From Nitrospiraceae bacterium (GTDB taxonomy: Bacteria; Nitrospirota; Nitrospiria; Nitrospirales; Nitrospiraceae): a stretch of 11,869 nucleotides of DNA. Each line of letters starts with the position of its first letter. The stretch's first letter is position 1. Position numbers and translations under genes: made by a program. Below are positions 1 through 7,126 of the stretch, in pieces. The DNA lies in assembly GCA_011391455.1 (NCBI GenBank), contig JAABQN010000046.1, positions 1-11,869 of the forward strand, read 5' to 3'. Under the pieces are notes generated by a model. The model was not told the DNA's origin. It saw only the letters and a list, made by a program, of their open reading frames with translations, and ran no database searches.

Positions 1-40
1 TTCGAAGTTCCGGGAACCTCGAACTTCGGACTTCGAACCG
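1..40. repeat. Inverted heptad-type repeat downstream of frdA
   Basis: Three 7-base units (CGAACTT, CGGACTT, CGAACCG) run from 20 to 40. They face an inverted partner, CGAAGTTC (3-10) against GAACTTCG (21-28), an 8-bp stem with a 10-base loop. It lies about 50-90 bases beyond the frdA stop and may act as a 3' hairpin. The window edge cuts the element. Confidence 0.5.
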
Positions 41-46
41 TCGTCC

Positions 47-82
47 GTCTCACCCGTCTCGCTTGTCTCGCATTTCTCGCAC
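47..82. repeat. Four-copy 9-bp tandem repeat after frdA
   Basis: Units start at 47, 56, 65 and 74: GTCTCACCC, GTCTCGCTT, GTCTCGCAT and TTCTCGCAC. The core (G/T)TCTC is kept at an exact 9-base period between the frdA stop and the 1-40 element. Confidence 0.6.
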
Positions 83-88
83 GCCACG

Positions 89-1669
89 CTATTCTTTTCT
101 CGTATACGCCGGCAGAATCATCGGTGACACGATCCCGTTCGAACTGCCGTGCTTCTTGGCCTCGGCGCGGAATCCCTTCAGATGCCCGACCGTCAACTTC
201 CCTTGCGGCATGGCGGCAGCACGAGCCGCAGCCGTCAGCCCCGATCGCTTACCAAAGACCATCAGGTCGAGGAGGGAATTCCCCATCAATCGGTTTCGTC
301 CGTGCAATCCGCCTGACGCTTCGCCCGCGACGAAGAGATTGTGCACATTGGTTTCTGAATTGGTATCGATCTTCACTCCGCCGTTCTGGTAATGCAACGT
401 CGGGTAGATCAACACCGGATCTTTGCTGATGTCGATGCCGAATCGGTCGAACTGCAGCATCATTGCAGGGAAATGTTTCTCCAGGGTGCCGGGACCATGT
501 TCTGCATCGAGCAGCGGGGTATCGAGCCAGACGCCGACGCGCCCGGACATCGTGCGGATTCCGCGCCCCTCTTCACATTCCCGGATAATCGAAGAAGACA
601 CGACGTCGCGGGTATCCAATTCGTTGACGAACCGTTCACCCTTCGCATTGACCAAATGTCCGCCTTCGGATCTGATACCCTCCGTCACCAGCGCCCCAAT
701 GAGCTGTTCCGGATAGACCGCGCCAGACGGGTGATACTGGAACGTGTCGATCTGCGTAAGCTTGGCGCCCAGTCGATAGGCCAGGCAGAGCCCATCGCCG
801 GTCGCACCATAGTGATTGCTGGTCGGGAATCCCTGAATGTGGAGCCGGCCTATCCCGCCGGTCGCCAGGATGACGGACTTGGCTGCGACAACGACGTGGC
901 GATGGTTATCGAGATCTTTGAAGATGGCGCCGGTGCAGTTGCCCTTCTCATCGCTCGTCAGCTCGACCGCAGCGCAGAACTCGAGTAACTGAATGTTCTG
1001 ATTCAATACCTCGTCCTTGAGCACCCGCATGATTTCAAGGCCTGTATAGTCAGAACAGGTCAGGAGGCGAGGTTTCGAACTGCCGCCGCCTTTCTTCACA
1101 TGGAGGTTGCCGTCCCCATCACGATCGAACAGCACACCCAGGCTCAACAACCATTTCGCAATCGAGGGGCCTTCCTCGACCATCACCTTGAGCAGTTGAT
1201 GGTCGTTCTGCATGTGGCCGCCCTTCAGCGTATCCACAAAATGCGTCACAGGCGAGTCCCCCGGCGCAACCGAAATCTGCATGCCCCCTTGAGCCATCAC
1301 GCTGTTGGAGTCGCCGAGACGGAGCTTCGTCGCCAGAATAACCTTGGCGCCGGACGTATGGGCATGAAGCGCCGCCGCACAGCCGGCCCCTCCACCACCC
1401 ACCACCAGAACATCGGTTGTGTAATCAGCCGTCAGATCGAACTCGTCTGCAATGGAACTATCGCCCTCCAGCAGTGATGCCAGTTCAACGACCGTCTTAT
1501 CCCCACCGTTGGGACCGAAACGGATCGGCCGATAGGCCCGCTCACGATAATCAGGATGATACTTGTGGATCAGTTGGTCGCGATCCGCCGGAGAGAACTT
1601 GGGAAGGGTCTGCTTGCGTCGAGCATCTCGCGTTCCGTGAACGATCTGTTGTAGAGCGTGAACGTCCAT
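89..1669 (-). CDS. frdA: Fumarate reductase / succinate dehydrogenase flavoprotein subunit
   Basis: This is the FAD subunit that reduces fumarate to succinate (or the reverse), pairing with the iron-sulfur protein encoded just upstream. A Rossmann FAD motif (VVGGGGAGCAAALHA) lies at residues 89-103. Expected active-site residues by family pattern are His313 (YHPSG), Glu330 (TEGIRSEGG), Arg354 (DTRDVV), His426 (TLHYQNGG) and Arg460 (GRNRLMGNS). At the position of the His that carries covalent FAD in E. coli FrdA and SdhA there is Asn122 (DSNSVMAQGG), so the flavin is probably non-covalent. About 80 residues precede the FAD domain and only about 50 follow the GRNRLMGNS region, so the C-terminal helical domain is much shorter than in the roughly 600-residue E. 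coli protein. No signal peptide or membrane segment is evident. The ATG follows an AAGGAA-type RBS. Within an rTCA cluster the reductive direction is the likely one; direction cannot be read from sequence. Confidence 0.93.
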   Translation of the reverse strand: MDVHALQQIVHGTRDARRKQTLPKFSPADRDQLIHKYHPDYRERAYRPIRFGPNGGDKTVVELASLLEGDSSIADEFDLTADYTTDVLVVGGGGAGCAAALHAHTSGAKVILATKLRLGDSNSVMAQGGMQISVAPGDSPVTHFVDTLKGGHMQNDHQLLKVMVEEGPSIAKWLLSLGVLFDRDGDGNLHVKKGGGSSKPRLLTCSDYTGLEIMRVLKDEVLNQNIQLLEFCAAVELTSDEKGNCTGAIFKDLDNHRHVVVAAKSVILATGGIGRLHIQGFPTSNHYGATGDGLCLAYRLGAKLTQIDTFQYHPSGAVYPEQLIGALVTEGIRSEGGHLVNAKGERFVNELDTRDVVSSSIIRECEEGRGIRTMSGRVGVWLDTPLLDAEHGPGTLEKHFPAMMLQFDRFGIDISKDPVLIYPTLHYQNGGVKIDTNSETNVHNLFVAGEASGGLHGRNRLMGNSLLDLMVFGKRSGLTAAARAAAMPQGKLTVGHLKGFRAEAKKHGSSNGIVSPMILPAYTRKE

Positions 1670-1683
1670 GTTTCCTTAGTCAC

Positions 1684-1763
1684 AAGTCATAAAGTCCGAA
1701 AGTCATCAAGTCGCTCTGCTCACCACAGACTTTACGACCTGAAGACCTTGAGACCTTCTGACT
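1684..1763. repeat. Opposed 8-bp tandem arrays in the frdB-frdA spacer
   Basis: AAGTC recurs at 1684, 1692, 1700 and 1708, exactly eight bases apart. The inverted word GAC(C/T) then recurs at 1728, 1736, 1744, 1752 and 1760 with the same period. The arms can pair, for example 1688-1696 with 1728-1736 (eight of nine). The array fills nearly the whole 97-base spacer. Confidence 0.7.
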
Positions 1764-1766
1764 ATT

Positions 1767-2477
1767 TCACTTGACGGTTGCGCAGTGATCGGCCAATTCT
1801 TTTTCGTTCATCTTGAGGATCTTGGCCCACTCGTCATTGAAACGGCCATCTTGGATTTCCTTGATGCGCGCGTCCAAGCCCAAAGGCTTTTCGGTGAAAT
1901 GAGCCCCCTGCGCCCGGCTCACATACAAAGCTACGAGGTTGGGAGCGATGTCCGCAATGCAGACCGGCGTGCACATCCCGCACATCACACAATCCATGAA
2001 CATTTCCGAAACGCTCTTGAAGTCGCCGAAGACGGCCTTCCAAACTCCCTCTCGCACGTCGATCTTCTGCGGGCAGGCTTCGGTGCAAGCGTTGCAGTTT
2101 CGGCAAAGCGGGGCTTCGGGATAGAGATTGAAGAGATCCTGTTTCGGATCTTTGAGCGTCTGAATATCGTAGGTGGCCTTCCGGGCCGGGAACGGCGGCA
2201 TCATCGTGATCGACATACCGTCTTGCACCGCCATTTGGCAGGCCAGGCAGGTCCTCACTTTCGGATCATCTTTGGTCCGATAGTAGGCAGCGCAGGCGCC
2301 GCAGAACCCGCCAAGACAGCCGGCCCCGCGGACGACTTCCTGGCCCGAGTACCACAGAGCCTTAATGATCGTGATCCCCTCCGGCACTTCATACTTCTTG
2401 CCGGCGATCTCGACCGTGACCAACTTGTGCCGGATGACTTCCGGCTGATCGATGACGTTGCTGTCTTCTTGTGCCAT
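1767..2477 (-). CDS. frdB: Fumarate reductase / succinate dehydrogenase iron-sulfur subunit
   Basis: This is the electron-transfer subunit that passes electrons to the FrdA flavin. A plant-ferredoxin-like N-terminal domain carries a [2Fe-2S] motif, C54-x4-C59-x2-C62, with C77 and C80 as candidate fourth ligand. The C-terminal part holds two ferredoxin motifs: C125-x2-C128-x2-C131-x3-C135-P and C163-x2-C166-x2-C169-x3-C173. Classical SdhB/FrdB proteins lack one cysteine of the last motif and bind [3Fe-4S] there. The complete motif here points to a second [4Fe-4S] cluster, as in thiol:fumarate-reductase or GlpC/HdrD-like proteins. The length of 236 residues is normal for the family. It starts 51 bases after icd with GAGGGAAAG just before the ATG, and frdA follows after 97 bases. 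No membrane-anchor gene lies between or beside frdB and frdA in the window, so the electron donor and membrane attachment are unknown. Confidence 0.93.
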   Translation of the reverse strand: MAQEDSNVIDQPEVIRHKLVTVEIAGKKYEVPEGITIIKALWYSGQEVVRGAGCLGGFCGACAAYYRTKDDPKVRTCLACQMAVQDGMSITMMPPFPARKATYDIQTLKDPKQDLFNLYPEAPLCRNCNACTEACPQKIDVREGVWKAVFGDFKSVSEMFMDCVMCGMCTPVCIADIAPNLVALYVSRAQGAHFTEKPLGLDARIKEIQDGRFNDEWAKILKMNEKELADHCATVK

Positions 2478-2491
2478 CTTTCCCTCGAATC

Positions 2492-2524
2492 GGTGAGGGG
2501 TGAAGTCTCCCCTTACCCCTTACC
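2492..2524. repeat. Opposed heptads in the icd-frdB spacer
   Basis: CCCCTTACC occurs at 2509-2517 and again at 2516-2524, seven bases apart. GGTGAGGGG (2492-2500) is its near-inverse, able to pair at eight of nine positions (all nine with a G-U pair in plus-strand RNA), with an 8-base loop. It occupies most of the 51-base spacer just upstream of the frdB ribosome binding site. Confidence 0.55.
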
Positions 2525-2528
2525 GTTT

Positions 2529-4760
2529 TTAGGCGATTGCATCCACGATTGCATTCAACGTCGCACTTGGACGCATCGCTTTTGACGCCTTGGCATCATC
2601 AGGATGATAGTACCCGCCGACATCGACCGGCTTGCCCTGAGCCGCGAGTAATTCGCCGGAGATCTTGGCTTCATTATCCGCCAGATCCTTGGCGATCTTG
2701 ACAAATCGCGCTGCCAGGCCCTTGTCCTGTGTCTGCTGGGCCAAGGCCTGCGCCCAGTACAGGGCCAGATAGAAATGGCTCCCGCGATTATCGATTTCGC
2801 CGACTTTACGGGCTGGCGACTTATTGCTCTCCAGAAACTTCGCATTGGCTTGATCGAGCGCGTCGGCCAAAATCTTTGCCGCTTGGTTGTTCCCCACCTT
2901 GGCAAGATGTTCCAATGAAGCAGCCAAGGCCAGAAATTCGCCCAGCGAATCCCACCGCAAATACCCTTCCTCCTGGAACTGCTGCACGTGCTTGGGCGCC
3001 GAACCGCCTGCGCCGGTCTCGAAGAGACCGCCGCCGTTCAGTAACGGAACGATCGAAAGCATCTTGGCACTGGTCCCGATTTCGAGAATCGGGAACAGGT
3101 CTGTGAGGTAGTCCCGCAACACGTTCCCCGTCACAGAGATCGTGTCCTTCCCTTCCTTGATCCGCTCCAAGGAGAGGCGCGTCGCCTCTGCCGGTGTCAT
3201 GATCCGGATGTCGAGGCCCTTGGTATCGTGATCTTTCAAGTAGCGTTCGACCTTCGTGAGCAATTGGGCATCGTGCGCTCTGGTTTTGTCCAGCCAAAAA
3301 ACTGCCGGGGCCCCTGTGGCCTTCGCACGATTCACCGCCAGCTTAACCCAGTCCTTGATCGGCGCATCCTTCACCTGACACATACGCCAGATGTCGCCTT
3401 CTTCCACTTGATGCTCCAGCAGGGTCTTGCCTGAGGCATCCACCACGCAGATCGTGCCGTTGCCAGAAACCTTGAAGGTCTTGTCGTGCGAGCCGTATTC
3501 CTCTGCCGCCTGCGCCATGAGACCGACATTGGGCACGCTGCCCATCGTCTTCGGATCGAACGCGCCGTGCTTCTTACAGAACTCGACCACCTCGTGATAG
3601 ACCGGCGCGTAGCTGGAATCTGGAATCACACACTTCGCGTCCTGCGCCTTGCCATCAGGGCCCCACATCTTTCCCGAGTCGCGAATGACCGGCGGCATGG
3701 AGGCATCGATAATGATGTCGCTGGGCACATGCAGGTTGGTGATCCCCTTGTCAGAATTCACCATCGCCATCGGAGGCCGCTTCTGGTACACAGCCTGAAC
3801 GTCGGCTTCGATGGCTTTGCGCTGATCCTCTGGCAAAGCTTTGATCTTGGTATACAAATCACCGATGCCGTTGTCAGGATCCACACCCAGCTTCTTGAGC
3901 GTCTCGCCATGCTTCTCAAAGACGTCCTTGTAATAGACCGTCACGGCATGACCGAAGATCTTGGGATCCGAGATCTTCATCATCGTGGCCTTCATGTGAA
4001 TCGAGAACAGCACGCCCTTTTTCTTGGCGTCTTCGATCTGCTCCTCGAGGAACTGGCGCAGAGCCCTCTTGCTCATGAACGTGGCATCGATGACTTCCCC
4101 GGCCTGCAGCGCCACTTTTTGCTTGAGCACAGTCGTCTTGCCGTCCTGGCCGACGAACTCGATCCGTGCGTCGGTCGCCGCAGTCGTCGTCATAGACTTT
4201 TCGTTGGAAAAGAAATCTCCGCCCTTCATATGGGAAACATGCGTCTTGGAGTCCGGACTCCAGGCTCCCATCTTATGGGGATGCTTTCTGGTATGGGCCT
4301 TTACGGAGAGCGGCGCACGCCGATCGGAGTTGCCTTCGCGCAGCACCGGGTTGACGGCACTCCCTTTGACTTTGTCGTAGCGGGCCTTGACGTCCTTCTC
4401 CTTGTCATCTTTTGGATTCTCAGGATACTCGGGAAGCTTGTAGCCCTGGCTCTGCAACTCTTTGATGGCCCCTTGGATCTGAGGAAGCGAGGCACTGATG
4501 TTTGGAAGCTTGATGATATTGGCTTCCGGCGTCTTGGCCAGCTCGCCCAATTCAGACAACGCGTCCGCCTGCTTCTGCTGCGCGGTCAGGTAATCGGGGA
4601 ACACGGCGAGCATGCGCCCGGCTAGTGAAATATCACGCAATTCAACGGCTACGCCGGCCGCCTTGCTGAAGGCATTGATGATCGGCAGAAACGAATAGGT
4701 CGCCAACATGGGCGCTTCATCGGTTTTCGTATAGATAATTTTGTCTGCTTTGGTGGTCAT
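2529..4760 (-). CDS. icd: Monomeric NADP-dependent isocitrate dehydrogenase
   Basis: This 743-residue cytoplasmic enzyme interconverts isocitrate and 2-oxoglutarate plus CO2 with NADP(H); in the rTCA cycle it would run as a reductive carboxylase. It belongs to the monomeric IDH family and is full length. Aligning by eye to the Azotobacter vinelandii enzyme as I recall it, with a constant shift of two residues, every key position matches: substrate residues Asn87, Ser134, Arg141, Arg147, Lys257, Tyr422 and Arg549; metal ligands Asp352, Asp550 and Asp554; and NADP-contacting His591, Arg602 and Arg651. NADP preference is therefore well supported. The start ATG follows GGAGAAG at good spacing and lies only 24 bases after the aconitase stop, the tightest junction of the cluster, so these two consecutive-step enzymes are probably translated from one message. 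Nothing suggests damage. Confidence 0.97.
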   Translation of the reverse strand: MTTKADKIIYTKTDEAPMLATYSFLPIINAFSKAAGVAVELRDISLAGRMLAVFPDYLTAQQKQADALSELGELAKTPEANIIKLPNISASLPQIQGAIKELQSQGYKLPEYPENPKDDKEKDVKARYDKVKGSAVNPVLREGNSDRRAPLSVKAHTRKHPHKMGAWSPDSKTHVSHMKGGDFFSNEKSMTTTAATDARIEFVGQDGKTTVLKQKVALQAGEVIDATFMSKRALRQFLEEQIEDAKKKGVLFSIHMKATMMKISDPKIFGHAVTVYYKDVFEKHGETLKKLGVDPDNGIGDLYTKIKALPEDQRKAIEADVQAVYQKRPPMAMVNSDKGITNLHVPSDIIIDASMPPVIRDSGKMWGPDGKAQDAKCVIPDSSYAPVYHEVVEFCKKHGAFDPKTMGSVPNVGLMAQAAEEYGSHDKTFKVSGNGTICVVDASGKTLLEHQVEEGDIWRMCQVKDAPIKDWVKLAVNRAKATGAPAVFWLDKTRAHDAQLLTKVERYLKDHDTKGLDIRIMTPAEATRLSLERIKEGKDTISVTGNVLRDYLTDLFPILEIGTSAKMLSIVPLLNGGGLFETGAGGSAPKHVQQFQEEGYLRWDSLGEFLALAASLEHLAKVGNNQAAKILADALDQANAKFLESNKSPARKVGEIDNRGSHFYLALYWAQALAQQTQDKGLAARFVKIAKDLADNEAKISGELLAAQGKPVDVGGYYHPDDAKASKAMRPSATLNAIVDAIA

Positions 4761-4784
4761 GGTAATTCTTCTCCTAACTCCTCG

Positions 4785-7031
4785 TTAGTTCAGCGCGTTC
4801 AACGCTGAACCGGCCTTGAACCACGCAATCTGCTGCTCGGTGATGCTGTGGTTCGCCTGAATGGTGAGTGACTTACCATCCGCCTTATGGATGGTCACTT
4901 GCACCGGTTTGCCAGGAGCCAGACTGTTTAGCCCTGTCACGCTGATGCGATCCTGTTGCTCGATCTTCTCGTAATCCTTCGGGTCAGCGAAGGTCAACGC
5001 CAAGATGCCCTGCTTCTTCAAATTGGTCTCGTGAATACGGGCAAAGCTCTTCGTAATCACGACGAGGACGTTGAGGAACCGCGGCGACATGGCCGCATGC
5101 TCGCGGCTGCTGCCTTCCCCGTAATTCTCGTCGCCGACCACGATGGAGCCGACGCCCTTCGCTTTGTACCGGCGAGCGATCTGGGCCATAGTGAGTCCCG
5201 CTTCGCCCGTCAACACATCCGTGCCCTTGCCTGGCTCGGAGAAAAATGCATTGTTCGCACCCAGGAACATATTGTCGCTGATCCTGTCCAGGTGGCCACG
5301 GAACTTGAGCCAGGGACCGGCTGGAGAAATATGATCGGTTGTCGTCTTGCCCTTGGTCTTGATCAAAAGCGGAAGCTTTTCGAAATCCTTGCCGTCCCAG
5401 CGCGGGAAGGGCTGCAACAACTGCAGCCGCTCACTGGTCGGTGGAACTTCGACGGTCAAACCTTCACCGCTCGCTGCCGGCGCAACGAATCCCTCTTCAC
5501 CCTTCGCGAACCCCTTGGCCGGAAGCTCTTCACCCACCGGCGGCAGGAACTTGAATTCTTTCCCATCCGCTCCCTTGAGCGACTGGTTCACAGGATCGAA
5601 GCCGAGATCGCCTGTGATAGCGTAGGCCGTCACGACTTCCGGACTCGCGAGGAATGACAAGGTTTCATTGATGCCGTCGTTACGGCCGGGAAAATTTCGG
5701 TTAAAGGAACTGACGATCGAATCCGCCTTCCCCTTCACGCCATCGGCCCGCTTCCACTGCCCGATACAGGGACCGCAAGAATTAGACAACACCGTGCCGC
5801 CCAACTGTTCAAATGTCTCCAAGAACCCGTCGCGCTTCATCGTGTTGTAAATGCGCTCGGAGCCAGGCGACACAAGAAATGAGGCTTTCGCTTTGAGCCC
5901 GGCCTTCAACCCCTGCTGGGCAATGTGGGCCGAACGGCTGATGTCTTCATAGGATGAATTAGTGCAGCTGCCGATGAGCGCCGCCTTGAGTTGGACTGGA
6001 TAACCCTTCTCTTTGGCTTCCGCCGCCATCTTGGAAATCGGCCTGGCGAGATCCGGTGTATGAGGCCCAACGACATGGGGTTCGAGCGTCGACAAATCGA
6101 CCTCGACAATCTGGTCGTAGTACTTCTCCGGCGACTGAGAGACTTCAGGATCGGCTACCAGCAACGCTTTGTTAGCAATCGCTAAGTTGGCCAGATCGGC
6201 CCGATCTGTGATGTTCAGATAGGCGACCATCTTCTGGTCGAAGGGAAACACCGACGTCGTGGCGCCCAATTCCGCGCCCATATTGCAGATCGTGCCCTTA
6301 CCGGTCGCGCTGATAGTTTCCGCGCCGGGACCGAAGTACTCGACGATTTTGTTCGTCCCGCCCTTCACCGTAAGCAAGCCGCAGAGATACAGAATCACGT
6401 CCTTCGGCGAGGTCCAGCCATTCAACTTGCCGGTCAGGCGGATGCCGATCAGTTTCGGATGGAGGACTTCCCATGGCAGACCGGCCATCACTTCGCCTGC
6501 ATCCGCGCCACCGACACCGATGGCTAATCCACCGAGCCCGCCTCCATTTGGCGTATGTGAGTCGGTGCCGATGATCAAACTGCCGGGGAACGCATAGTTC
6601 TCCAACACAACCTGGTGAATGATCCCGGCGCCGGGTTTCCAGAACCCAATGCCGTATTTCTTCGCAGCTGAGGCGAGAAAATTATAGACTTCTGCGTTTT
6701 CATCCACCGCGCGGAGCAAGTCCTTCTCAGAACCCATCTCGGCGCGAATCAAGTGATCGCAATGAATGGTGCTCGGCACGGCCGCCTGCTTCTTGTTAGC
6801 CTGCATGAACTGCAAAATGGCCATCTGAGCCGTCGCGTCCTGCATGGCTACGCGATCGGGCCGCAGGGCCAGCATCGCCTTGCCCCGCTCCCATGTCTGG
6901 GTATCAAAATTATCTGCGTGCGAAACCAGCACCTTCTCCGACAGGGTCAGGCCACGACCGAATTTCTTCCTGGCCTTCGCGAGCACATCCGGCATCTTCG
7001 CATACAAGTTTTTGGCAAGATCTATCGACAT
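4785..7031 (-). CDS. acn: Aconitate hydratase, mitochondrial type
   Basis: Aconitase interconverts citrate and isocitrate through cis-aconitate with a labile [4Fe-4S] cluster. At 748 residues it matches the mitochondrial (ACO2-like) group rather than the longer IRP-like AcnA or the AcnB type. Visible signatures are QDATAQMA (65-71), the TIHCDH segment (88-93), GTDSHT (155-160), cluster cysteines Cys356 (IGSCTNSS) and Cys419/Cys422 (NSCGPC), and the swivel-domain motif GEGSSREHAA (638-647) holding the catalytic serine. In the rTCA direction it would convert isocitrate from Icd into citrate for AclBA, and it sits between those genes in pathway order. The ATG is preceded by GAGGT about six bases upstream. 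The upstream spacer is strikingly AT-rich and contains a doubled 14-base word as well as a remnant of the aclA 3' end. Confidence 0.97.
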   Translation of the reverse strand: MSIDLAKNLYAKMPDVLAKARKKFGRGLTLSEKVLVSHADNFDTQTWERGKAMLALRPDRVAMQDATAQMAILQFMQANKKQAAVPSTIHCDHLIRAEMGSEKDLLRAVDENAEVYNFLASAAKKYGIGFWKPGAGIIHQVVLENYAFPGSLIIGTDSHTPNGGGLGGLAIGVGGADAGEVMAGLPWEVLHPKLIGIRLTGKLNGWTSPKDVILYLCGLLTVKGGTNKIVEYFGPGAETISATGKGTICNMGAELGATTSVFPFDQKMVAYLNITDRADLANLAIANKALLVADPEVSQSPEKYYDQIVEVDLSTLEPHVVGPHTPDLARPISKMAAEAKEKGYPVQLKAALIGSCTNSSYEDISRSAHIAQQGLKAGLKAKASFLVSPGSERIYNTMKRDGFLETFEQLGGTVLSNSCGPCIGQWKRADGVKGKADSIVSSFNRNFPGRNDGINETLSFLASPEVVTAYAITGDLGFDPVNQSLKGADGKEFKFLPPVGEELPAKGFAKGEEGFVAPAASGEGLTVEVPPTSERLQLLQPFPRWDGKDFEKLPLLIKTKGKTTTDHISPAGPWLKFRGHLDRISDNMFLGANNAFFSEPGKGTDVLTGEAGLTMAQIARRYKAKGVGSIVVGDENYGEGSSREHAAMSPRFLNVLVVITKSFARIHETNLKKQGILALTFADPKDYEKIEQQDRISVTGLNSLAPGKPVQVTIHKADGKSLTIQANHSITEQQIAWFKAGSALNALN

Positions 7032-7038
7032 GGTGACC

Positions 7039-7066
7039 TCAATTCAAAATTATCAATTCAAAATTA
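7039..7066. repeat. Perfect 14-bp tandem duplication in the aclA-acn spacer
   Basis: The 14-mer TCAATTCAAAATTA occurs twice in direct succession (7039-7052 and 7053-7066) and is followed by the partial inverse AAATTG. It is very A+T-rich against the G+C-rich genes. It begins only seven bases upstream of the acn ATG and takes in part of its ribosome binding site region. Confidence 0.85.
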
Positions 7067-7075
7067 AAATTGTCG

Positions 7076-7126
7076 TTACTTCAATGGCGGCACTTCGCGC
7101 GACTATTTTAGAGGCGGGACCTCCCG
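7076..7126 (-). repeat. Duplicated 3' end of aclA (REVPPLK-stop, two in-frame copies)
   Basis: Copy 1 is the true end of aclA (7126-7103) and reads REVPPLK then TAG. Copy 2 (7099-7076) begins two codons after that stop in the same frame and reads REVPPLK then TAA. Of eight codons seven differ, all synonymously: Arg CGG/CGC, Glu GAG/GAA, Val GTC/GTG, Pro CCT/CCA, Leu CTA/TTG, Lys AAA/AAG and stop TAG/TAA; only one Pro codon (CCG) is the same. Sixteen of 24 bases match. The pattern means both copies were once under protein-level selection, so copy 2 is best read as a leftover gene end (see findings). Confidence 0.85.

Noticed and set aside
1..88. Factor-independent terminator of the operon in the 1-40 hairpin
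   Set aside because: The 8-bp stem is real but no T-run is seen on the minus strand before the window ends, and the cluster may continue.
1716..1727. 12-mer CTGCTCACCACA shared with 10378-10389
   Set aside because: A few shared 12-mers are expected by chance in a window this long; no flanking similarity.
3486..4625. 379-codon plus-strand open frame opposite icd
   Set aside because: It lies wholly antisense to a strongly supported icd, has no recognisable motif or ribosome binding site, and long antisense frames are common opposite G+C-rich genes.
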